Origin: Pseudomonas abieticivorans
GTDB taxonomy: Bacteria > Pseudomonadota > Gammaproteobacteria > Pseudomonadales > Pseudomonadaceae
Assembly: GCF_023509015.1 (NCBI RefSeq)
Contig: NZ_CP094975.1
Location: forward strand, 3,279,501-3,343,500
Direction: 5' to 3'
Length of the DNA stretch: 64,000 nt
Numbering within the stretch: position 1 is the stretch's first letter; each line of letters opens with the position of its first letter. The notes below the pieces were generated by a model. That model searched no databases, was not told where the DNA came from, and worked only from the letters and a program-made list of their open reading frames with translations. A program made the translations under genes and the position numbers. Of this stretch, positions 25,738-34,865 are shown one piece after another.

Positions 25738-27054
25738 CTAGTATTGGTACCGCAGCATCGCATGCGGGATCGATTTGAACGCAAAGTACCCCAATGTCGC
25801 CAGGCACACCGGCAAGATGATCGCCCATACCCGTGGCGCCATGGTCGGCAGCGGCTGTTTGTATTGCATTACGCTCAGGCAGGCCGCGCACATGAAGCAG
25901 GCCAGCAGCGCCCCGGCCATAATGTCCGTTGGCCAATGGGCGCCCAGGTACACCCGCGACATGGCGATGAACAGCGCCGGAATACCGCCCAGCAGCAACC
26001 AGGTCAGGCGCATGCGGGTGGGCTGGCCGCGACCGGCCAGGACCGCCAGGGTCATGAAAAAGGCAAACGAGGCCGAACTGTGCCCGCTGGGCATGCTGTA
26101 GCTGTGCAGCGGGGTCAGCAGCACCTCGGGGCGGGTGCGGGCGAAAAACCATTTGCTGGCGCCATTGCCCAAGGCCGTCAGCAATAACGTCGAAACGGCA
26201 AAGAGCGCCGGCCGCCACTGGCGCAAGATGAGCAGCAGGGCACAGACGATCCCGGCCAGCGTCAGTTGGGCGCGGAAGTCGCCCATGCGCGTCAGCATCA
26301 CCGCAAAGCGGTCTGCCGCCGGGCCACGGTGTTCCTGCACCAGCGCCATTACGCCCTGGTCGAGGTGGTTGAGGTAGGGGTAGCCGATAAACAGCGCCGC
26401 CATCAACAACAGGCACAGCGCCGCGATCAATTGGGTAGCGCGTGGCAAGCGGCGCAGGCTGGCGTGGACACTCAAGCCAATCAGAATTGCAAAGGCGGCA
26501 GCGACGATGCCGGCTTGCGGCCAGAAACCATCAGGCAGCGGCAGGCGCATGGCCGCACCCGTGGCCCAGCCCGGCATGATGTACACCACCGACCAGCCGG
26601 CGCCGGCCAACAGGCTGACGCCGATAAAGCGCAGTACCGGCATGTCGAACATGCCTGCCACCATCGGCAGCATCGGTCGCAGCGGGCCGATGAAGCGACC
26701 CACCAGCAGGCTGGCAATCCCGTAGCGCTGGAAATAGCCTTCGGCGCGGTTGATCCATTCCGGGTGATTGCGCAGCACGGGCAGGCGCCGAATGTTCTGA
26801 TGGAAGCGTCGGCCTACCGTGTAGGACAGTACGTCGCCAATCAGCCCGCCCAGAAAGCCGAGCAGCAACGCCTGGCTCAATGACAGCGCGCCGCCCCCTG
26901 CCAACACCGCGATGCCGAAAAGCAATACGGTGCCCGGTACAATCAGCCCGACAATCGCCAGGCATTCCGTGGCGGCCACCAGCACGATCGCCAAACCCAG
27001 CCATTGCGGGTGCAGCGTCAGCCAGCCGGTGATGCTATCGAGCCATGGGCCCAT
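25738..27054 (-). CDS. Fused DedA / PAP2 phosphatase membrane protein
   Basis: A 438-residue two-domain inner-membrane protein. Residues about 1-200 form a DedA/VTT domain (GLIVPGTVLLFGIAVLAGGG, GDVLSYTVGRR, LLVGRFIGPLRPMLPMVAG). Residues about 205-435 form a type 2 phosphatidic-acid phosphatase with all three motifs: K301-x6-R308-P309, PSGH at 322-325, and S366-R367 with H373 and D377. It may dephosphorylate a lipid such as undecaprenyl diphosphate or phosphatidic acid and couple this to lipid translocation; that coupling is inferred from the fusion. It begins 3 bp after the glycosylase stop, same strand. Confidence 0.93.
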   Translation of the reverse strand: MGPWLDSITGWLTLHPQWLGLAIVLVAATECLAIVGLIVPGTVLLFGIAVLAGGGALSLSQALLLGFLGGLIGDVLSYTVGRRFHQNIRRLPVLRNHPEWINRAEGYFQRYGIASLLVGRFIGPLRPMLPMVAGMFDMPVLRFIGVSLLAGAGWSVVYIMPGWATGAAMRLPLPDGFWPQAGIVAAAFAILIGLSVHASLRRLPRATQLIAALCLLLMAALFIGYPYLNHLDQGVMALVQEHRGPAADRFAVMLTRMGDFRAQLTLAGIVCALLLILRQWRPALFAVSTLLLTALGNGASKWFFARTRPEVLLTPLHSYSMPSGHSSASFAFFMTLAVLAGRGQPTRMRLTWLLLGGIPALFIAMSRVYLGAHWPTDIMAGALLACFMCAACLSVMQYKQPLPTMAPRVWAIILPVCLATLGYFAFKSIPHAMLRYQY

Positions 27055-27057
27055 GGT

Positions 27058-27756
27058 TCAGTTTCCTTGGTTGAGCAAAAGGTAGTCGCGCCCTTCAACC
27101 TGCCCGCGTCGCAACGGGTTGCGGGTGCAGTGGCGGGCATGTTCGGCATCGACGAAGCGGTACATCAGGTGTTCGTCACGGCCGTGGGGGATGCCGAGGC
27201 GGGTTGTCTGGATAATGTGTTGCGGGATGATGCCGAGGTCTTCTACGAACAATTGTTGCAAATTGAAACGCCGAGCGTCCCACTCCGGCACTTTCAGGCC
27301 CAGCGCCTTGCACAGCAGCGTCTGCCCGGCGCACAGGCGCGCATCGGGGCGTACCTGGCCACTGGCATCCAGGTTGTTCAATTGCATCTGCGCCAGGCTG
27401 TTGGTGCCTGAGTAGTCATCTACCCACGGGTAGGCGGACTTGATCAATACGGCGTTACCCGGGCCCTGGGCACTGAAATTCAGCGAGTCGCCGCCACGGG
27501 CGTAGTACATGTAGATATGCCCGCCATCAAGGAACAGCGCCTTGCGTTTCTCGGTGTAGCCGAGGGATGCATGGCTGCCTTTTTCGGTGAAATAGTAGGC
27601 TTCTGTCTCGATGATGCGCGCGCTAAGCCATAAATCACCCTGCCGGTGGCGGATCACCTTGCCCAGCAGTTCGCGTGCGAGCGTTTGGGCGTCGCGGTCG
27701 AAAAAGGCGTCGGGCAAAGGGTGGGCAGTGGGCCAGGGCAAAGGCTTGTCGGGCAT
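27058..27756 (-). CDS. DNA-3-methyladenine glycosylase (AAG/MPG family)
   Basis: A 232-residue base-excision repair enzyme of the alkyladenine glycosylase family, unrelated to Tag and AlkA. The fold is shown by ARELLGKVIRH, the catalytic-Glu segment ARIIETEAYY, SHASLGYTEKRKALF, and GGHIYMYYARGGDSLNFSAQ. It removes 3-methyladenine, 7-methylguanine and possibly hypoxanthine from DNA. It precedes the DedA-PAP2 gene with a 3-bp gap and is divergent from proA. Confidence 0.92.
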   Translation of the reverse strand: MPDKPLPWPTAHPLPDAFFDRDAQTLARELLGKVIRHRQGDLWLSARIIETEAYYFTEKGSHASLGYTEKRKALFLDGGHIYMYYARGGDSLNFSAQGPGNAVLIKSAYPWVDDYSGTNSLAQMQLNNLDASGQVRPDARLCAGQTLLCKALGLKVPEWDARRFNLQQLFVEDLGIIPQHIIQTTRLGIPHGRDEHLMYRFVDAEHARHCTRNPLRRGQVEGRDYLLLNQGN

Positions 27757-27891
27757 CGAACAATTCGCAAGGCGCAGGAATCAGGGCCGAATGATAGCAA
27801 TATCCGGCTTAATCGAAGCTGAACGATCAACTTCTGCCAGTAGATTTCGACCATCCGCCTGCCGCCGCTGTCCGTGGGCCCACGTGACAGT

Positions 27892-27897
27892 TATAAT
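27892..27897 (+). promoter_or_regulatory. Probable -10 element (TATAAT) of proA
   Basis: TATAAT 36 nt upstream of the proA ATG, just after a GTGGGCCCAC palindrome. A -35 hexamer at 17-18 nt is weak. Confidence 0.45.
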
Positions 27898-27933
27898 CAG
27901 CCGCTTTCCTCTTTGCCAAGACCACCAGAGACC

Positions 27934-29205
27934 ATGACTGAGTCCGTTCTTGACTACATGACCCGTTTGGGTCGCGCCGCCCGCGAAGCTTCGCGCGTGA
28001 TCGGTCGCGCCAGCACCGCGCAGAAGAACCGCGCATTGCAGGCTGCTGCCGCCGCGTTGGACGCCGCACGTGCCGAGCTCACCGCCGCCAACGAGCAAGA
28101 TCTGGCCGCTGGCCGCGCCAATGGCTTGGAACCGGCCATGCTCGAGCGCCTGGCGCTGACCCCAGCGCGCATCGACGGCATGATCGTCGGCTTGCGTCAG
28201 GTGGCCAGTCTCCCGGACCCCGTGGGGGCGATTCGCGACATGAGCTATCGCCCATCCGGTATCCAGGTCGGCAAGATGCGCGTGCCGCTGGGTGTGGTCG
28301 GGATCATCTACGAGTCGCGGCCCAACGTCACCATCGACGCCGCCAGCCTGTGCCTTAAGTCCGGCAATGCGACCATCCTGCGCGGTGGCTCCGAGGCCAT
28401 TCACTCCAACCGCGCCATCGCCGTGTGCATCCAGCGCGGGCTGGCCGAGGCCGGCCTGCCGCCGGCCGTGGTGCAAGTGGTGGAAACCACCGACCGCGCC
28501 GCCGTAGGCGCGTTGATCACCATGCCCGAGTATGTCGACATCATTGTGCCGCGCGGTGGCAAGGGCCTGATCGAGCGCGTTAGCCGCGATGCCAAGGTGC
28601 CGGTCATCAAGCACCTGGACGGCATCTGCCACGTGTACGTGGCCGCCGATGCCGACTTGGCCAAGGCCCAGCGCATCGCGTTCAACGCCAAGACCTACCG
28701 CTACGGCATTTGTGGCGCAATGGAAACGCTGCTGGTCGACCAGCGCGTCGCCGCCGAGTTTCTGCCCGCCATGGCCGCCCAGTTCCGCGAAAAAGGCGTC
28801 GAGCTGCGCGGTTGCGAGCGTACCCGTGACCTGGTCGAAGTGGTCGCGGCCACCGAGGCGGACTGGAGCACCGAGTACCTGGCGGCCATCCTGTCGATCC
28901 GTATCGTCGACGGCCTGGAGCAGGCCATCGAGCACATCAACCACTACGGCTCGCACCACACCGATTCGATCGTGACCGAACACCAGGGGCAGGCCCGCCA
29001 GTTCATGGCTGAAGTCGACTCCAGTTCGGTCATGCTGAACACCCCGACCTGCTTCGCCGACGGCTTCGAGTATGGCCTGGGCGCGGAGATCGGGATTTCC
29101 ACCGATAAAATCCACGCGCGCGGGCCGGTAGGCCTGGAAGGCCTGACCTGCGAGAAGTACGTGGTGGTGGGTGACGGTCAGTTGCGCGGCCAGGAGCCGG
29201 CCTGA
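27934..29205 (+). CDS. proA: Gamma-glutamyl phosphate reductase (glutamate-5-semialdehyde dehydrogenase)
   Basis: Second enzyme of proline synthesis, reducing gamma-glutamyl phosphate with NADPH to glutamate semialdehyde. It has 423 residues. It shows the aldehyde-dehydrogenase fold: [36 protein letters not shown], and the catalytic Cys260 in [14 protein letters not shown] chose the ATG at MTESVLDYM, which matches homologues. It heads a block of same-strand genes (nadD, rsfS, rlmH, mrdA, rodA and on) with small gaps, suggesting a long operon. Confidence 0.98.
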   Translation: MTESVLDYMTRLGRAAREASRVIGRASTAQKNRALQAAAAALDAARAELTAANEQDLAAGRANGLEPAMLERLALTPARIDGMIVGLRQVASLPDPVGAIRDMSYRPSGIQVGKMRVPLGVVGIIYESRPNVTIDAASLCLKSGNATILRGGSEAIHSNRAIAVCIQRGLAEAGLPPAVVQVVETTDRAAVGALITMPEYVDIIVPRGGKGLIERVSRDAKVPVIKHLDGICHVYVAADADLAKAQRIAFNAKTYRYGICGAMETLLVDQRVAAEFLPAMAAQFREKGVELRGCERTRDLVEVVAATEADWSTEYLAAILSIRIVDGLEQAIEHINHYGSHHTDSIVTEHQGQARQFMAEVDSSSVMLNTPTCFADGFEYGLGAEIGISTDKIHARGPVGLEGLTCEKYVVVGDGQLRGQEPA

Positions 29206-29206
29206 C

Positions 29207-29902
29207 TTGGTCGACTCAAGCCTTGGGGCGGCCGACGCTGCAAACCTTTCACCGACCGCGCCCCGGCGCGTCGGTGTGCTGGGCGGCACGTTCGATCCGG
29301 TGCACATCGGCCACCTGCGCAGCGCGCTGGAAGTGGCCGAGCTGCTCGGTTTCGACGAGCTGCGCCTGACGCCCAACGCGCGGCCGCCCCATCGGGACAT
29401 GCCGCAGGTAACGGCGCAGGATCGCCTGGCCATGGTCGAAAAAGCGGTACAGGGTGTTACGCCATTGACGGTGGATGCCCGGGAATTGTTGCGCGACAAG
29501 CCGTCGTACACCATCGACACCCTGGAGTCGATGCGTGCTGAGTTGTGCGCACACGACCCGTTGTTTTTGCTGCTGGGCTGGGATGCGTTCTGTGGCTTGC
29601 CTTCCTGGCATCGTTGGGAAGAACTGCTGCAGCACTGTCATATCCTGGTGTTGCAGCGCCCTGATGCCGACAGCGAACCACCGGATGCCTTGCGCAACCT
29701 GCTGGCCGCTCGTTGCATCAGTGACCCGGCGGCCCTCAAGGGGCCGAGCGGGCAAATAGCTTTCGTCTGGCAGACGCCGCTTTCGGTGTCTGCCACCCAG
29801 ATCCGTCAACTGCTGGCCAGCGGGAAGTCGGTACGTTTCCTGGTGCCGGACGCGGTGCTGGCCTACATCGATGCGCACGGGCTGTACCGAGCGCCGAATT
29901 GA
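29207..29902 (+). CDS. nadD: Nicotinate-nucleotide adenylyltransferase
   Basis: Adenylates nicotinate mononucleotide to deamido-NAD in the de novo NAD pathway. The nucleotidyltransferase motif [11 protein letters not shown] is near the N-terminus, followed by [37 protein letters not shown] and the late SATQIRQLL motif are all present. The start is uncertain. I used the TTG one base after the proA stop, giving 231 residues with about 20 extra residues before the conserved core. No ATG or strong ribosome site lies nearer the core. Confidence 0.93.
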   Translation: MVDSSLGAADAANLSPTAPRRVGVLGGTFDPVHIGHLRSALEVAELLGFDELRLTPNARPPHRDMPQVTAQDRLAMVEKAVQGVTPLTVDARELLRDKPSYTIDTLESMRAELCAHDPLFLLLGWDAFCGLPSWHRWEELLQHCHILVLQRPDADSEPPDALRNLLAARCISDPAALKGPSGQIAFVWQTPLSVSATQIRQLLASGKSVRFLVPDAVLAYIDAHGLYRAPN

Positions 29903-29918
29903 ACTGAATGAGTTTTAT

Positions 29919-30305
29919 ATGAAGAAGCAAGTAATGAGCAGCGAAGAAGTGGTCGAACTGGCAACGGCGGCCCTGGAAGACGTCAAGGCCCTGGACATCC
30001 AGGTCCTGAATGTTCGCGATAAAACCAGCATTGCCGATTACATGCTGATCGCCACCGGTACCTCTAACCGCCAGATCAGCGCCATGCTCGACAAGGTTCG
30101 CGAAGTGGTCAAGGCCAAGGGCCTGCAGCCGTTGAGCGAAGAAGGCAAGGGCGACAGCGATTGGGTACTGCTGGACCTGGGCGACGTCATCGTGCACATG
30201 ATGACCGCCGCGGCTCGCCAGTTCTACGACCTGGAACGCCTGTGGGCCGGTGCCGAACAAAGCCGCGCCGCCAGCGCTGCACACCACACCCCAGGTCACG
30301 AATAA
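29919..30305 (+). CDS. rsfS: Ribosomal silencing factor RsfS
   Basis: A 128-residue protein that binds L14 on the 50S subunit and blocks subunit joining in stationary phase. The family signature is clear: DIQVLNVRDKTSIADYMLIA then TGTSNRQISAM, GDSDWVLLDLGDVIVHMMT and ARQFYDLERLW. The C-terminal tail (SRAASAAHHTPGHE) is variable. The ATG at 29919 is used; a second ATG five codons later is possible. Its position between nadD and rlmH is typical of Pseudomonas. Confidence 0.95.
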   Translation: MKKQVMSSEEVVELATAALEDVKALDIQVLNVRDKTSIADYMLIATGTSNRQISAMLDKVREVVKAKGLQPLSEEGKGDSDWVLLDLGDVIVHMMTAAARQFYDLERLWAGAEQSRAASAAHHTPGHE

Positions 30306-30314
30306 GGCCTGGCT

Positions 30315-30782
30315 GTGCGTTTGCGTCTGATTGCGGTGGGCTCGCGCATGCCGAAATGGGTGGAAGACGGCTGGCAGGAATATGCCAAGCGTCTGCCGTC
30401 GGAGCTGGCTCTGGACCTGGTCGAGATCCCGCTGAACACGCGCGGCAAAAACGCCGACGTCGCCCGCTTTATCCGTCAGGAAGGCGAGGCGATGCTGGCC
30501 AAGGTCGGCCCGGGCGAGCGCATTGTCACGCTGGAAGTGCACGGCAAGCCTTGGAGCACCGAGCAACTGGCGGTGGAACTGGACCGCTGGCGGCTGGATT
30601 CGCGCACCGTCAACTTCATGGTCGGCGGCCCCGAGGGGCTGGCGCCGGAAGTCTGTGCGCGGGCGGATCAGCGCTGGTCGCTGTCACCGTTGACCTTGCC
30701 GCACCCGCTGGTGCGGATCCTGATTGGTGAGCAGCTGTATCGCGCCTGGACTGTCCTGTCCGGGCACCCTTATCACAAATAA
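30315..30782 (+). CDS. rlmH: 23S rRNA pseudouridine-1915 N3-methyltransferase
   Basis: A 155-residue SPOUT-class methyltransferase that methylates pseudouridine 1915 of 23S rRNA in assembled ribosomes. The trefoil-knot region is seen in [34 protein letters not shown], and [20 protein letters not shown]. Start is GTG. Like rsfS upstream, it acts on the mature ribosome. Confidence 0.97.
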   Translation: MRLRLIAVGSRMPKWVEDGWQEYAKRLPSELALDLVEIPLNTRGKNADVARFIRQEGEAMLAKVGPGERIVTLEVHGKPWSTEQLAVELDRWRLDSRTVNFMVGGPEGLAPEVCARADQRWSLSPLTLPHPLVRILIGEQLYRAWTVLSGHPYHK

Positions 30783-30797
30783 GCCTGTGCGCCTTCA

Positions 30798-32702
30798 ATG
30801 ACCCAGCCGATTCGCCTCAAGGATCACGAGAAAGACGCCCGCCTGGTGCGTGGCCGCGTCGTGGTCGGTGCGGTGGCGGTCGTGGTGCTGGTGTGCGTGC
30901 TGATCGCGCGGCTGTATTTCCTCCAGGTCATTCAGTACGAGTATCACTCCACGCTGTCGGAGAACAATCGGGTGCATGTGCAACCGATTCCGCCTTCGCG
31001 TGGGCTGATCTTCGACCGTAATGGTGTGGTGGTGGCGGACAACCGACCCAGCTTCAGCCTGAGCATGACCCGCGAACGTTCCGGCGACTGGCAGCAGGTG
31101 CTCGACGTAATCGTCGAGGTGCTGCAGCTTACGCCCGATGACCGGGCCATCTTCGAAAAGCGCATGAAGCAGGGGCGTCGGCCGTTCGAGCCGGTACCTA
31201 TTCTGTTCGAACTCAATGAAGAGCAGATTGCCCGTATTGCGGTGAATCAGTTCCGCTTGCCGGGCGTCGAAGTGGTGGCGCAGTTGGTGCGGCACTACCC
31301 GCAAGGTGCGCACTTTGCCCATTCGGTGGGCTACATGGGCCGTATCAACGAGAAAGAGCTGAAAAGTCTCGACTCGGTGGCCTATAGCGGTACCCACCAT
31401 ATCGGCAAGACCGGCGTCGAACGTTTTTACGAAGACGACCTGCATGGCCAGGTGGGTTACGAAGAGGTCGAAACCAATGCCCGTGGCCGGGTGTTGCGGG
31501 TGCTCAAGCGTACCGACCCGGTACCGGGCAAAGACATCGTGCTGAGCCTGGACATCAAGTTGCAGGAAGCCGCGGAGCTGGCCCTGGGCGGGCGCCGTGG
31601 CGCGATCGTGGCGCTGGACCCGAGCACCGGCGAGGTGCTGGCCATGGTCAGCCAGCCGAGCTTTGACCCTAACCTGTTCGTTACCGGGATCAGCTTCAAG
31701 GCTTACGCCGAGCTGCGGGACTCCATCGACCGCCCGCTGTTCAACCGCGTGCTGCGTGGCCTGTACCCGCCGGGTTCGACCATCAAGCCGGCGGTGGCGA
31801 TTGCCGGGCTCGACAGCGGCGTGGTCACGGCGTCGACGCGTGTATTCGACCCGGGTTACTACCAACTGCCCAATTACGATCACAAGTACCGCAACTGGAA
31901 CCGCACGGGGGACGGCTTCGTCGACCTCGACACGGCCATCATGCGCTCCAACGACACCTACTTCTACGATCTGGCGCACAAGCTGGGCATCGATCGGTTG
32001 TCCGGCTACCTCAACCGGTTTGGTATTGGCCAAAAGGTCTCGCTGGACATGTTTGAAGAATCACCGGGCCTGATGCCTTCGCGCGAATGGAAGCGCGTCA
32101 CGCGGCGCCAGGCCTGGTTCCCGGGCGAAACGCTGATCCTGGGCATCGGCCAGGGCTACATGCAGGCCACCCCGCTGCAGTTGGCCCAGGCCACCGCGCT
32201 GGTGGCCAACAAGGGCAAGTGGAACCGCCCGCACCTGGCCAAGACCATCGAAGGCACGCCGCCGGTGGACGAGAACCCGATGCAAGACATCGTGCTGCGT
32301 GACCCCTCCGACTGGCTCAAGGTCAACCACGGCATGCAGCAAGTGATGCACGGTGCGCGTGGCACGGCGCGCAAGGCGGCCATTGGCTCGCAGTACCGCA
32401 TCGCTGGCAAGAGCGGCACGGCCCAGGTGGTCGCGATCAAGCAGGGCGAAAAGTACGATCGCTCCAAAGTTCAGGAACGCCACCGTGACCACGCCCTGTT
32501 CGTAGGGTTTGCGCCGGCGGACAACCCCAAAATTGTAGTTGCGGTGATGGTCGAGAACGGCGAGTCCGGCTCCGGCGTTGCGGCACCCGTGGTGCGCCAG
32601 GTGATGGACGCCTGGCTGCTGGGCAGCGATGGCCAGCTCAAGCCCGAATACGCCAGCAATACCCCGACCCCCGCAGCGGAGACGACTTCACGTGAAGAGT
32701 AA
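30798..32702 (+). CDS. mrdA: Penicillin-binding protein 2 (peptidoglycan transpeptidase of the elongasome)
   Basis: A class B PBP of 634 residues that cross-links peptidoglycan during rod elongation together with RodA. It has one N-terminal membrane anchor (about 21-45), a pedestal domain starting PSRGLIFDRNGVVVADNRPS, and the transpeptidase domain with active-site Ser327 in PPGSTIKP, the SxN motif in MRSNDTYFYDLAHKLG, and the KSGT motif in AGKSGTAQVV. The end overlaps the GTG start of rodA by 11 nt, coupling the two partners. Confidence 0.98.
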   Translation: MTQPIRLKDHEKDARLVRGRVVVGAVAVVVLVCVLIARLYFLQVIQYEYHSTLSENNRVHVQPIPPSRGLIFDRNGVVVADNRPSFSLSMTRERSGDWQQVLDVIVEVLQLTPDDRAIFEKRMKQGRRPFEPVPILFELNEEQIARIAVNQFRLPGVEVVAQLVRHYPQGAHFAHSVGYMGRINEKELKSLDSVAYSGTHHIGKTGVERFYEDDLHGQVGYEEVETNARGRVLRVLKRTDPVPGKDIVLSLDIKLQEAAELALGGRRGAIVALDPSTGEVLAMVSQPSFDPNLFVTGISFKAYAELRDSIDRPLFNRVLRGLYPPGSTIKPAVAIAGLDSGVVTASTRVFDPGYYQLPNYDHKYRNWNRTGDGFVDLDTAIMRSNDTYFYDLAHKLGIDRLSGYLNRFGIGQKVSLDMFEESPGLMPSREWKRVTRRQAWFPGETLILGIGQGYMQATPLQLAQATALVANKGKWNRPHLAKTIEGTPPVDENPMQDIVLRDPSDWLKVNHGMQQVMHGARGTARKAAIGSQYRIAGKSGTAQVVAIKQGEKYDRSKVQERHRDHALFVGFAPADNPKIVVAVMVENGESGSGVAAPVVRQVMDAWLLGSDGQLKPEYASNTPTPAAETTSREE

Positions 32703-33837
32703 TTTCGATCGCATGCTCTCCAGCGAGGATGTGATGCGCCGTCGCGCCAGCTTCCTGCAGCGCATTCACATCGATGGCCCGTTGTTGATCCTGTTGCTGA
32801 CCTTGGCGGCCGGCAGCCTGTTCGTGCTCTATTCGGCCAGCGGCAAAAGCTGGGACCTGCTGATCAAGCAGGCCACCTCGTTCGGCATCGGCCTGGTCTC
32901 GATGTTTTTCATCGCCCAGTTGGAGCCACGGTTTATGGCGCGCTGGGTGCCAATGGCCTACGTGCTCGGCGTGGTGTTACTGGTGGCAGTGGACGTGATG
33001 GGGCACAACGCCATGGGCGCCACGCGCTGGATCAACATCCCCGGGGTGATTCGCTTCCAGCCCTCGGAGTTCATGAAGATCATCATGCCGGCCACCATCG
33101 CCTGGTACCTGGCCAAGCGCACGTTGCCGCCGCAGCTCAAGCACGTGGGCGCGAGCCTGATGCTGATCGGCATACCGTTCATCCTGATCGTGCGCCAGCC
33201 AGATTTGGGCACCTCGCTGCTGATTCTCGCCTCGGGCACCTTCGTGCTGTTCATGGCTGGCCTGCGCTGGCGCTGGATCATCAGCGTGATCGCCGCGGCC
33301 GTGCCGGTGGCGATAGCGATGTGGTTTTTTATCATGCACGACTACCAGAAACAGCGGATCCTGACCTTCCTCGACCCGGAAAGCGACCCGCTGGGCACCG
33401 GCTGGAACATCATCCAGTCCAAGGCGGCGATTGGCTCGGGTGGGGTATTCGGCAAGGGCTGGCTGCTGGGAACCCAATCGCACCTGGACTTTTTGCCGGA
33501 AAGCCACACCGACTTCATCATCGCGGTACTGGGCGAAGAGTTCGGCCTGGTGGGTATTTGCGCGCTGCTGTTGATCTACCTGTTGTTGATTGGTCGCGGC
33601 CTGGTGATTACCGCTCAGGCCCAGACGTTGTTCGGCAAGTTGCTTGCCGGCAGCCTGACCATGACGTTTTTTGTTTATGTTTTCGTCAATATCGGTATGG
33701 TCAGTGGCCTGTTGCCTGTCGTGGGTGTGCCGCTGCCCTTCATTAGTTATGGCGGAACTTCGCTGGTAACGCTGATGTCAGCGTTTGGGGTTTTGATGTC
33801 AATCCATACCCATCGCAAGTGGATTGCACAAGTTTGA
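32692..33837 (+). CDS. rodA: Rod shape-determining glycosyltransferase RodA
   Basis: SEDS-family lipid II polymerase that works with PBP2 in side-wall synthesis. It has 381 residues and about ten membrane segments. Conserved parts include FVLYSASGKSWDLL, INIPGVIRFQPSEFMKI, RQPDLGTSLLI, the catalytic-loop region WNIIQSKAAIGSGGVFGKGW and LPESHTDFIIAVLGEEFGL. I chose the GTG that gives VKSNFDRMLSSEDV, matching relatives; it overlaps the end of mrdA by 11 nt. Confidence 0.97.
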   Translation: MKSNFDRMLSSEDVMRRRASFLQRIHIDGPLLILLLTLAAGSLFVLYSASGKSWDLLIKQATSFGIGLVSMFFIAQLEPRFMARWVPMAYVLGVVLLVAVDVMGHNAMGATRWINIPGVIRFQPSEFMKIIMPATIAWYLAKRTLPPQLKHVGASLMLIGIPFILIVRQPDLGTSLLILASGTFVLFMAGLRWRWIISVIAAAVPVAIAMWFFIMHDYQKQRILTFLDPESDPLGTGWNIIQSKAAIGSGGVFGKGWLLGTQSHLDFLPESHTDFIIAVLGEEFGLVGICALLLIYLLLIGRGLVITAQAQTLFGKLLAGSLTMTFFVYVFVNIGMVSGLLPVVGVPLPFISYGGTSLVTLMSAFGVLMSIHTHRKWIAQV

Positions 33838-33854
33838 TTAAGGTGAAGAATTAC

Positions 33855-34865
33855 ATGCAAGTTTTGCGCAACTGGGCGGCTCGCTGCATTCCGTGGGTCG
33901 GCCTGGTGGGCATCCTGGGCTCGTCGCAGCAAGCGACGGCCGGTGATTACGAAGGCTCGCCGCAGGTGGCCGAGTTCGTCGGTGAAATGACCCGCGACTA
34001 CGGCTTCGCCGGCGAACAGTTGATGGATGTATTCCGTAACGCCCAGCGCAAGCAGGCCATCCTGGATGCTATTTCCAAGCCGGCCGAGCGCGTCAAGCCG
34101 TGGAAGGAGTACCGCCCACTGTTCATCACCGACGCGCGCATTGCCCGTGGCGTGGATTTCTGGCGGCAGAACGAAGCGGCCTTGACGCGCGCCGAGCAAG
34201 AATACGGCGTGCCAGCGCAGATCATCGCGGCGATCATTGGCGTTGAAACGTTTTTCGGTCGCAATAGCGGCAATTACCGGGTGATCGACGCGCTTTCCAC
34301 GTTGGCGTTCGATTACCCTCCGCGCGCCGAGTTCTTTCGCAAGGAACTGCGCGAGTACCTGTTGTTGACCCGTGAAGAGCAGGTCGACCCGATGACGCTG
34401 AAGGGCTCGTATGCCGGCGCCATGGGCCTGCCGCAGTTCATGCCCAGCAGTTTTCGCGCCTATGCGGTGGATTTCGACGGTGATGGGCACATCAATATCT
34501 GGACCGATCCGGAAGATGCCATCGGCAGCGTCGCCAGCTACTTCAAGCGTCATGGCTGGGTGACCGGCGAACAGGTGGTCAGCCGGGCGACGGTGCGCGG
34601 CGAGCATGTGGATGAAGGTTTGAGTCCGGGCATTGATCCGGTAAAGACCGTTGGGGAGTTGCGAGCACTGGGCTGGTCAAGTCATGATGCGTTGCGCGAC
34701 GACTTGCCGGTCACGGCGTTTCGCTTTGATGGCGAATTTGGCCCTGAGTATTGGATGGGCCTGGGCAACTTCTACACGATCACTCGCTATAATCGCAGCG
34801 CGATGTATGCCATGGCGGTGTATCAATTGTCAGAAGCACTGGTTCAAGCACGGGGCGTGAAGTAA
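33855..34865 (+). CDS. mltB: Membrane-bound lytic murein transglycosylase B
   Basis: GH103 lytic transglycosylase that cleaves the glycan strand with formation of 1,6-anhydro-MurNAc. It has 336 residues with an N-terminal signal peptide ending near ATAG. The catalytic Glu lies in IIGVETFFGRNSG, and the GAMGLPQFMPSSFRAYAVDF and DIDGDGH-like (DFDGDGHINIW) segments are typical of the family. I see no clear lipobox, so it resembles the soluble SltB1 form. Its stop shares one base with the rlpA start. Confidence 0.96.
   Translation: MQVLRNWAARCIPWVGLVGILGSSQQATAGDYEGSPQVAEFVGEMTRDYGFAGEQLMDVFRNAQRKQAILDAISKPAERVKPWKEYRPLFITDARIARGVDFWRQNEAALTRAEQEYGVPAQIIAAIIGVETFFGRNSGNYRVIDALSTLAFDYPPRAEFFRKELREYLLLTREEQVDPMTLKGSYAGAMGLPQFMPSSFRAYAVDFDGDGHINIWTDPEDAIGSVASYFKRHGWVTGEQVVSRATVRGEHVDEGLSPGIDPVKTVGELRALGWSSHDALRDDLPVTAFRFDGEFGPEYWMGLGNFYTITRYNRSAMYAMAVYQLSEALVQARGVK

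Noticed and set aside
27781..29520. Long minus-strand open frame opposite proA and nadD
   Set aside because: Same high-GC shadow effect; proA and nadD motifs on the plus strand are unambiguous.
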